Source: G963701675 sp963701675
GTDB taxonomy: Bacteria > Planctomycetota > Planctomycetia > Gemmatales > Gemmataceae
Length of the DNA stretch: 64,000 bases
NCBI GenBank assembly: GCA_963701675.1
Contig: OY969623.1
Coordinates: 3,906,001 to 3,970,000, forward strand
Direction of reading: 5' to 3'
The position numbers and the translations under genes were made by a program. Shown one piece after another: positions 33,690 through 42,265 of the stretch. The notes under the pieces are model-generated. The model was not told where the DNA came from, did no database searches, and saw only the letters and a program-made list of their open reading frames with translations. The number at the start of each line of letters is the position of its first letter. Position 1 is the first letter of the stretch.

Positions 33690-35459
33690 CTACTGTATCA
33701 CGCCACCGCCGACGATCGGCTCGACGATCTTGCGAATTTCCGCCGCGATAGTCGCTGGTATCCAAAGGTCGAAGCCACCCAACTCAGGTTGTAGTGCCAT
33801 AGCAATTCCGAAGTAGATCTTGCCCGGAGTTCCTTTGTATTCAGGTAGCTCGATGGGCGCCCCCTGCCCCTTGAACATGGCGCCAAAGACGCCGACCATG
33901 ACCTGGATGTAAACCGGCCCATCAATCAGGGTGATCAATGTCCGCGGCGAAGGCAATTGCTTCAGCGCGTCCTGAAAACCGGGCTGCTTGCCGATGGTGT
34001 TCTTGCCATCCACGTAGTCGTCCAACTGTTTCTGAGCCGCGGGCCAATCCTTGGCGGTGATTTGAACAAAGACTTTTCCATCGGTGCCGAACCAGGAATT
34101 GGTTCCCTCACCCATCATCGTCTTCATGACATCCGCCATCTCTTTTCCGCCTTGCGGCATCTTTTCCGCAAGCTTTTCGAAGTCGAATTGAAAACTGACG
34201 GAATGAAGCTTGAAACCGCGATGAGTCTGGGCGTCCTTTTTCAAGGTCGGCTTATCCTTGATCGGCACATTGCTGTACATTTCACCCTTGATCAGTCCTT
34301 GAAACATCTTCGCATAGGCATCGGTTGCTTTACCCGGATCTTTGAACTTCCAGATTTGCACGCCTTCGACGGGCATGTTGTAGTTGGCAATCATTCCTTG
34401 CGGTTCGGCGGCCGCCAGTTGGTTGTAAAGATCGGCAACGACGGTCGCTTGAGGGCCTTCCGCCGACATGCCCTGCAGGAACGGGCCAATCATCTTCAGC
34501 ATCTCGCCGTCAAGGATGGCGGCGGTGTAGGTCATCTTTCCGACCGGCAGTGTTTCGATATCCGTCAACGGGGCGGTCTTGGCGCTCTTCAAGAAACCGT
34601 TAATCTTGGTGTCGGCGCCGACGCGACCCTGAACGTGCATCGCCAGGCCTTCGGGACGGAAATCGACACTGGCGAGAAACCCACGGCTGTCCTCGACGAA
34701 CTGGAAGATCCCATTGATAAAGGCTTTCGCCATTTCAATTTGGGCTTTGTCGGCTTGGGCGGCGGCCTGTTGCATCGCGAAATCGATTAACGGTCGAAAC
34801 GCCTTGATTTGATCGCCGTATTCCTTGTTCACGGCCGTCATATCGACGTACACGGCTGCGTCGGATTCCAGCAATCTCTTCGACGTCTCCTTCGGCAACT
34901 TCCCATCGATGCCTGCATACTTGCCGGTAAACTTCGCCGCCGTTTCTTTTTGCAGCGTTAAGACCGCGTATCCTTTGCGATCGACCAAGAAGACTTCTTT
35001 GCCGCGCACCATGACCGATTGGTACCCGGCGGCCGCGTCGGCCTTGATGGTTTTCTTTTCGTCATCCGTAAGGTAGCCGTCGCGAAACTTGGTGAAATCC
35101 GTGACCGCGAAGATCACGGCGCCAATAGGCTCCTCCTGGCCGGGTTTCGGCATTTCGGTGAGCACGGCAATAATCGATCCGTCCTTGGGAAGGCCTTCAA
35201 TCTTGCGATCTTCGAGCGCTTCCTTCATCGCTTCGTCGATTTTTGTCTTCAGCATCTCGCCGAGATCGGGAAGAGCATTCTTGGCGAGGGTGAGCAAGCG
35301 ATCCTTCGTTCGTTCGAAGCCGCGAACGTGAATCACCACGGGAGTTTCGGCGGGCACGAGCGCGAGCGCTGACGCCGCTTCCTGTCCTGCGGCCGTGGGA
35401 ACGAAGGCCAACAACAGGAAAAGCCCACCCAGCCACGCACGCGATTGGTTCCGAAACAT
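33690..35459 (-). CDS. Exported protein, DUF3352-like
   Basis: A 589-residue protein starting at 35459 (MFRNQSRAWLGG) with GGAGG; an upstream in-frame start at 35519 is not supported. The signal peptide ends near AAGQ. The start of the mature protein (ALALVPAETPVVIHVRGFER, then LLTLAKNALPDLGEML) is the pattern of planctomycete proteins annotated DUF3352 or similar. Their function is not known. The remainder is alternating beta-rich and helical, with many Lys/Asp/Glu. It lies upstream of the lipoprotein gene in the same transcript. Confidence 0.65.
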   Translation of the reverse strand: MFRNQSRAWLGGLFLLLAFVPTAAGQEAASALALVPAETPVVIHVRGFERTKDRLLTLAKNALPDLGEMLKTKIDEAMKEALEDRKIEGLPKDGSIIAVLTEMPKPGQEEPIGAVIFAVTDFTKFRDGYLTDDEKKTIKADAAAGYQSVMVRGKEVFLVDRKGYAVLTLQKETAAKFTGKYAGIDGKLPKETSKRLLESDAAVYVDMTAVNKEYGDQIKAFRPLIDFAMQQAAAQADKAQIEMAKAFINGIFQFVEDSRGFLASVDFRPEGLAMHVQGRVGADTKINGFLKSAKTAPLTDIETLPVGKMTYTAAILDGEMLKMIGPFLQGMSAEGPQATVVADLYNQLAAAEPQGMIANYNMPVEGVQIWKFKDPGKATDAYAKMFQGLIKGEMYSNVPIKDKPTLKKDAQTHRGFKLHSVSFQFDFEKLAEKMPQGGKEMADVMKTMMGEGTNSWFGTDGKVFVQITAKDWPAAQKQLDDYVDGKNTIGKQPGFQDALKQLPSPRTLITLIDGPVYIQVMVGVFGAMFKGQGAPIELPEYKGTPGKIYFGIAMALQPELGGFDLWIPATIAAEIRKIVEPIVGGGVIQ

Positions 35460-35605
35460 GTAACTGATCCTCCACAACGCTTCGCCGCTTACGTGTTTCC
35501 ACCTACCCGCGAGCGGCACAATGGTTCTACTACTTCATACCCATTGATGTTCCGTCGAGTGACAGCATATGGAATTAATTGAGGTTTTTCGGCTTAGGCC
35601 GTTTT

Positions 35606-36583
35606 TCACCCATCGGCCGCTTTGGCGAGAAAAGTCGTCGTGACAGCGTCGGCATCGGGTGCTTCCATATCGAAGTTCTGCCAGATCATGGGCCGTGCCA
35701 TCGGCTCGATGTGCAACACGACTTCTCCGTTGAGAAACACGCGCACGGTTCCCGACGATTGGCTTACCGCGACGGCAACAGCCTTTGTGCGGCGACTGAT
35801 CGCGGCGGCCGCCCAGTGCCGTGCTCCAAGGCCCTTGCTCAACGTGATTCCGTCCGCCAGGGCATCGATGTACATGCAGGCTGCTTCCGCCACGCCATTG
35901 CGGTTGATGATGATCGCGCCGTCGAGTTGCGCGATCTCTTTGATCTGTTCCCGCACTCGTGGATCGCGGATGTCTCGTTCGCCTGGACTATAGCCCCGGA
36001 ACGGATTGAAATTCTGTGGCCGGCACATCGTCATCACCTTGCGCGTGTCGCCGACGACGAACAAGGTGCCGACGGGATGGCCTTCACGGCCTTCACGGCC
36101 GATCTCCGTTGCCGCGTCGACCACGGCACGCAACGATTCAAGCGGCACCTGCGTGTCGAGCTTGCGCAAGTCCGCGGCACTCAGCCGTTCCAGGTGCTCG
36201 CCGAGATGAATAATGCTAAGACTGTCGACGTGACCCGTCTGTTCCGGATCGGCGTCGATCCCGTTGTAAAGCGCCACGACGTGAGCCCCAGGCTGCAAAT
36301 GCTCGCTCGCGATGGCCTCAAGCAGGGCTTCTCGCATCCGTTCTTCAGTCGACGTGGGTCCGGAGTCGATATCCAAAACGATAAGTTCGGGATGCGTTTT
36401 CAACCGCGCTGTCAACTCCTGGTCTCGAGCCGCAACGAGCAGTCGACAGCCCGCTAGTTGTTCCAACACCAGGTCCCAATCGAGCTGTTTTTCGGTAAGG
36501 AGCAATACGGCGTCGGCCGGCAACTCGCCAACGAGTTGCCGCGCATTTTCAAGCAATACAAAGGTTTGCCGCGGCAATGCCAT
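35606..36583 (-). CDS. Diadenylate cyclase (DAC/DisA_N domain), c-di-AMP synthase
   Basis: A 325-residue protein with a C-terminal DAC domain. The Asp-Gly-Ala motif is LDGAIIINRNG and the Arg-His motif is GARHWAAAAISRRT, followed by VAVSQSSGTVRVFLNG. In well-studied DACs the second motif is RHR; here the third position is W. The N-terminal 150 residues resemble a pyruvate-kinase-like alpha/beta domain, as in the archaeal DacZ type. It would make the second messenger c-di-AMP from two ATP. Whether the RHW variant stays active cannot be said. It has no membrane segment. Confidence 0.85.
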   Translation of the reverse strand: MALPRQTFVLLENARQLVGELPADAVLLLTEKQLDWDLVLEQLAGCRLLVAARDQELTARLKTHPELIVLDIDSGPTSTEERMREALLEAIASEHLQPGAHVVALYNGIDADPEQTGHVDSLSIIHLGEHLERLSAADLRKLDTQVPLESLRAVVDAATEIGREGREGHPVGTLFVVGDTRKVMTMCRPQNFNPFRGYSPGERDIRDPRVREQIKEIAQLDGAIIINRNGVAEAACMYIDALADGITLSKGLGARHWAAAAISRRTKAVAVAVSQSSGTVRVFLNGEVVLHIEPMARPMIWQNFDMEAPDADAVTTTFLAKAADG

Positions 36584-36740
36584 CCGGATATCCGACTTTG
36601 AAGGCCAACAAAAATGGTGCCGAAATGCAAATGATTCCGCTTCCTTGACTTATCGTAACGATCCCCCGCGATACGGCATAGCCCGGAAATGCGAAATGCG
36701 ACGGAGAAGTTTGGGTGCAATCTCCACTTAACCGATACAT

Positions 36741-36798
36741 GGTGGGGCAGACATTCATGCCGCTTGCGGCTTAGCGCCCTTCTGCGCTAACCGCAAGC
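36741..36798. repeat. Dispersed repeat with hairpin in the gap before the cystathionine beta-synthase gene
   Basis: The 312-bp gap 36584-36895 holds two repeat units. GGTGGGGCAGACATTC (36741-36756) is the left end of the long inverted repeat at 62107-62164. GCTTGCGGCTTAGCGC (36762-36777) pairs with GCGCTAACCGCAAGC (36784-36798) with one unpaired base, a strong hairpin. The remaining part shows no ORF. It lies about 100 bp before the gene. Confidence 0.55.
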
Positions 36799-36895
36799 CG
36801 ACTCGGACATCCAGGTGGACCGAAGGCCGGTGCTGACGCATACTAACGACTGCGGATTATCGCAAATACGCCCGCCGCGTGAAAGAGGTTTCGGA

Positions 36896-38245
36896 ATGCA
36901 AGATACCATTCTTCAATCCATTGGCCGCACTCCGCTCGTTCGGCTTCGTCGCATGGCGGAAGGATTGCTCCCCAGTGTTTGCGTCAAAGTTGAAGCAATG
37001 AATCCAGGGGGCAGCGTCAAAGACCGGGTGGGCTTGTCGATGATCAATGAGGCCGAGCGCCGCGGCTGGCTGCGGGCGGGCGGCACCATCATCGAAGCAA
37101 CGGCGGGGAATACGGGTGTCGGCCTGGCGATGGCGGCGTCGGTAAAAGGATACCGCTGCATTTTCGTCTTGCCCGACAAGATGAGCGCCGAAAAGATTAG
37201 CCTCCTGAAAGCCTATGGCGCTGAAGTGGTCATCACCGCGACGAACGTGGCGCCGGATTCGCCGGATAGTTACAACGGCGTCGCCGAGCGCTTGGCCCGC
37301 GAGATTCCCGGCGCCTGGCGGCCTAACCAATTCGCCAATCTGGCGAATCCGGAAGTTCACTACCGCACCACCGGGCGAGAGATTTGGGAGCAAACCGAAG
37401 GGAGAATCACCGCATTCGTGGCCGGCGTCGGCACGGGCGGCACCATTTCCGGCGTCGGCCGTTACCTGAAGGAACAAAACCCGGATGTCAAAATCGTCGG
37501 CGCCGACCCCGCGGGATCGGTACTCTCCGGCGACACCCCAGCCCCGTGGAAAGTAGAAGGCATCGGCGAGGATTTTGTGCCAAAGACCCTCAACAGTCAG
37601 ATGGTTGACGAATGGATCCGCGTTAGCGACGCCGAATCATTCCACGCGGCCCGCTCACTCGCACGGCGAGAAGGAATTCTAGTTGGAGGCTCGAGTGGCA
37701 CCGCGGTCGCCGCCGCACTTCGATACGCACGGCCCCTCGGGAGGGACCAGTTGATCGTCGCCTTGTGTGCGGACACCGGCAGAAACTACCTCAGCAAATT
37801 GTTTGACGACAACTGGCTCGCCGAGAACAAGCTCAACCTGGTGGAACAGACCGCCCATTCGATTCACGATTTGTTGAAAACTAGAGGCAAGCGCGAACTC
37901 GTAACGGTGAGCCCGGATGCTACCGCCGCCGATGCCATTCGCTGCATGCAGTCGGCCGGGATTTCCCAACTGCCGGTCCTTGATAACGGCAAACCCGTGG
38001 GAAGCATTCAAGAAGTGACGATTGCACGTGTGCTTCACGACAACATCGACCCGGCCACCGTCAAACTAGGGGAAATAATGGCCCGGCCGCTTCCCCAACT
38101 CGACGCCAGCGTGCATCTGGATGAAGCGTATCGGCTTCTGCTGTCCGGCAACACCGGCGTACTGGCAACCTCCGACGGAAAGGTCGTCGACATCGTCACC
38201 CGCATCGATTTGATTCAGTATTGGGATCAGCAACGGAAGAAGTGA
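36896..38245 (+). CDS. Cystathionine beta-synthase (with CBS domains)
   Basis: A 449-residue PLP enzyme of the O-acetylserine sulfhydrylase/cystathionine beta-synthase fold. The PLP Lys lies in GGSVKDRVGLSM. TAGNTGVGLA and the phosphate loop AGVGTGGTISGVGRY are also typical. The C-terminal 120 residues contain two CBS-type units (LVTVSPDATAADAIRCMQSA then LPQLDASVHLDEAYRLLLS). That feature separates CBS from plain cysteine synthase. It condenses serine and homocysteine to cystathionine. It is followed by a gamma-lyase/synthase, so the pair completes transsulfuration. ATG 36896 has AGAGG upstream. Confidence 0.88.
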   Translation: MQDTILQSIGRTPLVRLRRMAEGLLPSVCVKVEAMNPGGSVKDRVGLSMINEAERRGWLRAGGTIIEATAGNTGVGLAMAASVKGYRCIFVLPDKMSAEKISLLKAYGAEVVITATNVAPDSPDSYNGVAERLAREIPGAWRPNQFANLANPEVHYRTTGREIWEQTEGRITAFVAGVGTGGTISGVGRYLKEQNPDVKIVGADPAGSVLSGDTPAPWKVEGIGEDFVPKTLNSQMVDEWIRVSDAESFHAARSLARREGILVGGSSGTAVAAALRYARPLGRDQLIVALCADTGRNYLSKLFDDNWLAENKLNLVEQTAHSIHDLLKTRGKRELVTVSPDATAADAIRCMQSAGISQLPVLDNGKPVGSIQEVTIARVLHDNIDPATVKLGEIMARPLPQLDASVHLDEAYRLLLSGNTGVLATSDGKVVDIVTRIDLIQYWDQQRKK

Positions 38246-38269
38246 CGGGATGACGCACTCATCCCGTCA
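38243..38269 (+). terminator. Hairpin after the cystathionine beta-synthase gene
   Basis: A perfect 11-bp stem (TGACGGGATGA/TCATCCCGTCA) with a 5-base loop overlaps the stop codon. A further catcccgt unit follows at 38270-38285. It lies between the two transsulfuration genes and might attenuate rather than end transcription. It shares its repeat unit with 1601-1626. Confidence 0.5.
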
Positions 38270-38304
38270 TTCCGTCATCCCGTCACAACACAAAGGAGTG
38301 CCCG

Positions 38305-39465
38305 ATGCCATCAAACGCTAGCACTTACGGGTTTTCTACGCTTGCGATTCACGCCGGCCAGGACGCCGACCCGGCGACGGGCGCGACGGTCGTACCGATC
38401 TACGCCACGTCCACCTACACACAGGCGGCCCCAGGCGAGCACAAAGGGTACGAGTACTCTCGCTCAGGCAATCCGACACGAACGGCGCTCGAGACATGTC
38501 TGGCGGCGCTCGAAGGCGGAGAGCGCGGCCTGGCATTTGCATCCGGGCTGGCCGCAACCACCGCGGTGTTTGCGATGCTGAAGCCGGGTGACGAAGTTGC
38601 CGCCGCGGCCGATCTCTATGGTGGCACATACCGGTTGCTGGAACGCGTCTTCAAATCATGGGGGCTCGCCGCTCGTTACACGGATGATCCGAGGGCCGAC
38701 GCATTTGCCCGCATCATCACTCCGAAAACCAAACTGGTTTGGATCGAAACCCCGACCAATCCGCTGTTGCAAATCCTCGACATTGCCGCCATCGCCAACC
38801 TGGCTCACAAGGCCGGTGCAATACTCTCCGTCGACAATACGTTCGCGACGCCGTACTTGCAACAGCCGCTTCGACTGGGCGCCGACCTCGTCGTTCATAG
38901 CACGACCAAGTACCTCGGCGGCCATTCGGACGTCGTCGGCGGCGCCATCATCGGCAACAAAGAACTACTGCAACCCATCGCGTTCTATCAAAACGCCGCC
39001 GGCGGAGTGCCCGGACCGTTCGACGCCTGGCTTACCCTTCGCGGCATCAAGACACTCGCCGTCCGTATGGAGAAACACTGCGCCAATGCCCGACAGTTGG
39101 CGGACTGGCTGGCGCAGCAGCCGCAAGTACGCAAGATCCACTATCCCGGCCTGCCCAATGATCCTGGCCACGAGCTTGCTCGCAAACAGATGCGCGATTT
39201 CGGCGGCATGATAAGCCTGTCGGTACAGGGCGGGAAAGATGGTGCCTTACGGGTGTTGAAGAAGACGAAACTGTTCAGCCTTGCCGAAAGTCTCGGCGGC
39301 GTCGAGTCGCTCATCGGCCATCCCGCCACCATGACCCACGCAAGCATCCCCGCCGAGATTCGCCAGGCCCGCGGCGTGGACGACGGCTTGGTCCGGCTCA
39401 GCGTCGGCATAGAGGACGTCAACGATTTGCAAGACGACCTCCAACGGGCGCTCCGCGAGGTCTAA
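38305..39465 (+). CDS. Cystathionine gamma-lyase/gamma-synthase (Cys/Met metabolism PLP enzyme)
   Basis: A 386-residue PLP enzyme. The PLP Lys is in VVHSTTKYLGGHSDVVGG. SRSGNPTRTALETCLAALEG and LVWIETPTNPLLQILDI are family blocks. The C-terminus is RLSVGIEDVNDLQDDLQRAL. Gamma-lyase and gamma-synthase cannot be separated with certainty; next to cystathionine beta-synthase, a gamma-lyase role in reverse transsulfuration is more likely. Its last 133 bases recur in diverged form at 40227-40359. Confidence 0.88.
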   Translation: MPSNASTYGFSTLAIHAGQDADPATGATVVPIYATSTYTQAAPGEHKGYEYSRSGNPTRTALETCLAALEGGERGLAFASGLAATTAVFAMLKPGDEVAAAADLYGGTYRLLERVFKSWGLAARYTDDPRADAFARIITPKTKLVWIETPTNPLLQILDIAAIANLAHKAGAILSVDNTFATPYLQQPLRLGADLVVHSTTKYLGGHSDVVGGAIIGNKELLQPIAFYQNAAGGVPGPFDAWLTLRGIKTLAVRMEKHCANARQLADWLAQQPQVRKIHYPGLPNDPGHELARKQMRDFGGMISLSVQGGKDGALRVLKKTKLFSLAESLGGVESLIGHPATMTHASIPAEIRQARGVDDGLVRLSVGIEDVNDLQDDLQRALREV

Positions 39466-39556
39466 CGACTCTCGGGACTTGAATCGTGACCCGCGACGAC
39501 TGGCGTCGAGATTCCTGGTCGATTCTTCGGAAGTGCCGTCGGGGTCAAGCGAAGAA

Positions 39557-39591
39557 TTGACAGCCTTGTCAAATGGACTAGAATTCTAGTC
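39557..39591 (+). promoter_or_regulatory. Toxin-antitoxin promoter with overlapping palindromic operator
   Basis: TTGACA (39557-39562) and TAGAAT (39579-39584) are 16 bases apart: perfect -35 and five-of-six -10. The 16-bp perfect palindrome GACTAGAATTCTAGTC (39576-39591) covers the -10 box and ends 1 bp before the toxin ATG. This is the expected shape of an autoregulatory operator bound by the antitoxin or by the pair. The start of transcription should fall almost on the ATG, so the mRNA would be leaderless. Confidence 0.72.
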
Positions 39592-39592
39592 A

Positions 39593-39915
39593 ATGTCGAA
39601 GCGACGCAAGTTTGCGTTGGTTTTTGCTCCGGAAGCCATCGAACACTTGGGCTTGATCGAGTCGAAATACCACAGGCTTCTTCGACGAACGATCAACGAA
39701 CAGTTGACACATATTCCGACTGGGGAACTCGGAACCGAAAGCCTTTGGATCAGCCGGCTCCCTTCCAGGCATCCTGGGAACTTCGGTGTGGCCCCGATAA
39801 TCGCTTTCGTGTTTTCTACCAGGTCAATGCTATCGCACATGAGGTGCAGGTACTCGCTGTCGCTGTAAAAGACCGCAACCGACTCTTGTTTGGAGGAGAG
39901 GAGTACGAATTATGA
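39593..39915 (+). pseudogene. RelE-family toxin gene, frameshifted
   Basis: The first 44 residues (MSKRRKFALVFAPEAIEHLG onward) are in frame from 39593. In the run TGGGGAACTCGG at 39721-39732 the frame breaks. Reading one frame over gives TRNRKPLDQPAPFQASWELR, GPDNRFRVFYQV, VLAVAVKDRNRLLFGGEEYE, the C-terminal half of a RelE/Phd-partner toxin. One base appears to be missing. With it, the product is 107 residues and the stop TGA (39913-39915) overlaps the antitoxin ATG. If the indel is real, the toxin is dead and the antitoxin is left without a target. Confidence 0.82.
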
Positions 39916-40223
39916 GGATTGCCCCCCTGGCGGACGTGAAAGCTCGTTTAAGCGCCTATTTGGACGAATGCGGCGCGGAAGGTCCCGTGGTCATCACGCG
40001 CAACGGCAAGGTTGCCGCCGTGCTGCTCGTCCCGTTCGATGACGATGACTTGGAGCAGCTCATGCTGGGGCGGTCGCCGCGCTTTCAAGCGATGCTCGAC
40101 CGCTCCAGGCGAAGCATCGAAGCGGGAAAAGGTTTATCTGAGAAGGCGTTCTGGGCCGCCGTCCGCGAACGAGAGCAGGCTCGCCCGGCCGGCGCAAGCA
40201 AAGTACGCCGAACCAAGCGCTGA
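39912..40223 (+). CDS. Antitoxin, Phd/YefM family
   Basis: A 103-residue protein starting MRIAPLADVKARLSAYLDEC, then GPVVITRNGKVAAVLLVPFD: the Phd/YefM N-terminal DNA-binding fold. The acidic-then-basic C-terminal tail would bind the toxin. It has an excellent ribosome site (GGAGGAGAGGAG) about 9 bp upstream, in contrast to the leaderless toxin, so the antitoxin should be made in excess. Order is toxin then antitoxin. It overlaps the toxin stop. Confidence 0.88.
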   Translation: MRIAPLADVKARLSAYLDECGAEGPVVITRNGKVAAVLLVPFDDDDLEQLMLGRSPRFQAMLDRSRRSIEAGKGLSEKAFWAAVREREQARPAGASKVRRTKR

Positions 40224-40226
40224 GCC

Positions 40227-40359
40227 TGACCCACGCCATCCCCGCCGAGATTTCCCCCAGGCCCGAGGCGTGGACGACGGTTTGGTCCGGCTCAGCGTCG
40301 GGATAGAGGACGTCAACGATCTGCAAGACGACCTGCAACGGGCGCTCCGCGAAGTGTAG
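40227..40359 (+). pseudogene. Diverged second copy of the 3' end of the cystathionine gamma-lyase/synthase gene
   Basis: Bases 40227-40359 match 39332-39464. In the reading frame it encodes ARGVDDGLVRLSVGIEDVN then DLQDDLQRALREV and stop, identical to the real C-terminus. By eye there are about nine substitutions plus two short indels near the left end. Within the last 100 bases all the differences are synonymous. There is no start codon, so it is a fragment. It begins 3 bp after the antitoxin stop and brackets the toxin-antitoxin pair with the intact gene. Confidence 0.85.
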
Positions 40360-40378
40360 CGGGCCGTATTTTCTGGCA

Positions 40379-42172
40379 TCACGGCGCAGCCGATCTTGGA
40401 CGCTTTGCTTCCGCCACCAGAATCTGTGCTTCGGCAACATAGAACTCCGTTGCCCACAGTTCAAAAGTAGGTATCCGGCCCTCGCGATGAACTTCGCTGA
40501 CCCGGGCGTTTAGTGGTTTCATTCGGGCCAGATGCGCTTCCGCGGCCGCGATCTTCTCCGCTTGAGATTTGGCGAGCCATTCGGCGGCGATACGCCAGTC
40601 TGTAGACAAGTCATAGAAGTCCAGGTAACTGCCCCGGCCTTCTTGCAAGATCTTCCACGCCGTTTCGAAAGCACTTTGAGCCGCCGTCAGTTGAGCTCGA
40701 GCCGCACCGTCTACGTCCACATTCTTGCTGTCGTCCTCCCAACGTAATTTTCGAACCAGGAATTCTCCTCGAACCCGATCTAGGGAAGCCTTCACTAACA
40801 TGCCGCCACCAAAATGCCCGCTCTCTTTCTTGGCTACATTCTGCAACATCTCCGCGCGTTTGCAGAATGCCTCTGCGGCTGCCAGTTTTTCGGCCTTGTT
40901 GGTCGCAAGCGCCTGGGCCGATGACAGCCACCAGGACGACCAATAAGCGGCGGAATCAAGCGGAAGGATTCGGGTTGTATTCGGAGGCGTTTCCGAACGA
41001 TGAACTCGCTCAACTTGTTCCCAACAATTCTCATACACCAATCGAGAAGCCGTCAATTGTGTGTGGGCGGCGCTCTGCACATCAGACGAATTCTGCGGGA
41101 TGCCGTAGACTTTGGCTCGCGCAGTCTTGGCATTTGCCAAATAGATGTCGGCCACCAAGTACATGTCTTCGGCTACACGACCGGACTCGGAGCGTTGTTT
41201 GATTTCGTAGTTCGCGCATTGCACACGCTCCACATGCGCATCCGCAGCGGTGTGCCGTTCTTTGTCATTGTGGCACCGCGCAAGTTCCGCGTCCAACAGC
41301 CGCTGCGACCAATGAAAAAGGCCCCAAAGAGAACCGCGGCCCATGTAGAACTCGCCGTCATAGCGCACGGAGATGAGCCACGCCGCGAAGAAGCATTCTT
41401 CACGCGGTTCAAGCGGTCGGGTCTTGATCGCTTTCTCATTCCGCGCCTGCGACGCCGTGTAGGCGGCGCGACTCGCCTCATTGAACTCCTCCGCAGTTCC
41501 AATTCGACCGGTCATGAGGTCGCTAATTAACTTCTTGTTGTCTGCGATTTGCTCCGGAGAGAAGTAGGACCAACTCTGAGGTATCCAGAAATCCGCCGCA
41601 CGCTGGAAACCGATCTCCCAGTTGGCATCTAGCTTCCAGGCGCCGGCGATACGGCGAAACTTTGCGATGGGGCGACTGGCTCGATACCAAAAAACGGGGG
41701 GCTGCGAGGCGCGCCCGTCGAGCTCCTGCCAGCGAATCCGTATCGTGGCACAATCGCCTTGGACGTCGACATAGGAACGCTCTAGGCGCGCAATTGTGCG
41801 ATTGATTGCATCCTTGCATACACTGTCGTTGGTCCACAGTTTCTCTGGGTCGGTTGCCGGAAACTTCGATCGAAGCAACTGGTTGAGCCGATGCTCGGTG
41901 ATCGACCGCTCGGCGATGATGTCAAGAATCCGCGTTTGCTCGGGATCGTTGATCCACCAACACTCTTTGGCGGTGGCCACGTCGTTGTCCTTCACCGCGC
42001 GAAGGTAAGTCAGAAGCGTCTTTTTGGGTGACCGATAGTCGGGCAAAGAGATATCGAAATGCATTTGTGCCACGGCGGTTTCGCAGAACATCGCAAGCCA
42101 AAAGGTCAGAGCGAGTAACAGTTCAATGACGCGGAAACGTAACTCTAAGATGAGCAAGCGCAACACACGCAT
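40379..42172 (-). CDS. Exported planctomycete protein of unknown function
   Basis: A 597-residue protein (start 42172 MRVLRLLILELR with GGAGG; an in-frame ATG at 42238 is less likely). It opens with a long hydrophobic signal/anchor to about residue 37 (VAQ). Next comes a domain with SPKKTLLTYLRAVKDNDVAT, seen in planctomycete exported proteins. The C-terminal 300 residues are helical with several similar units containing AKAEKLAAAEAF-type sequences (e.g. AQALATNKAEKLAAAEAF and LAKSQAEKIAAAEAH). I do not recognise a family. It is the first gene left of the gamma-lyase 3'-end fragment. Confidence 0.6.
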   Translation of the reverse strand: MRVLRLLILELRFRVIELLLALTFWLAMFCETAVAQMHFDISLPDYRSPKKTLLTYLRAVKDNDVATAKECWWINDPEQTRILDIIAERSITEHRLNQLLRSKFPATDPEKLWTNDSVCKDAINRTIARLERSYVDVQGDCATIRIRWQELDGRASQPPVFWYRASRPIAKFRRIAGAWKLDANWEIGFQRAADFWIPQSWSYFSPEQIADNKKLISDLMTGRIGTAEEFNEASRAAYTASQARNEKAIKTRPLEPREECFFAAWLISVRYDGEFYMGRGSLWGLFHWSQRLLDAELARCHNDKERHTAADAHVERVQCANYEIKQRSESGRVAEDMYLVADIYLANAKTARAKVYGIPQNSSDVQSAAHTQLTASRLVYENCWEQVERVHRSETPPNTTRILPLDSAAYWSSWWLSSAQALATNKAEKLAAAEAFCKRAEMLQNVAKKESGHFGGGMLVKASLDRVRGEFLVRKLRWEDDSKNVDVDGAARAQLTAAQSAFETAWKILQEGRGSYLDFYDLSTDWRIAAEWLAKSQAEKIAAAEAHLARMKPLNARVSEVHREGRIPTFELWATEFYVAEAQILVAEAKRPRSAAP

Positions 42173-42265
42173 GGAAGACCTCCATGGCAGCAGGATTGAC
42201 GGGGCATCGGTGGACATTGCAAGAGCTGCTGTCCGCATTGTAGGGCGCGGCTAGACTAGAGGGTT

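Noticed and set aside
33957..34790. Plus-strand ORF of 277 codons opposite the DUF3352-like gene
   Set aside because: Antisense shadow of a conserved exported protein.
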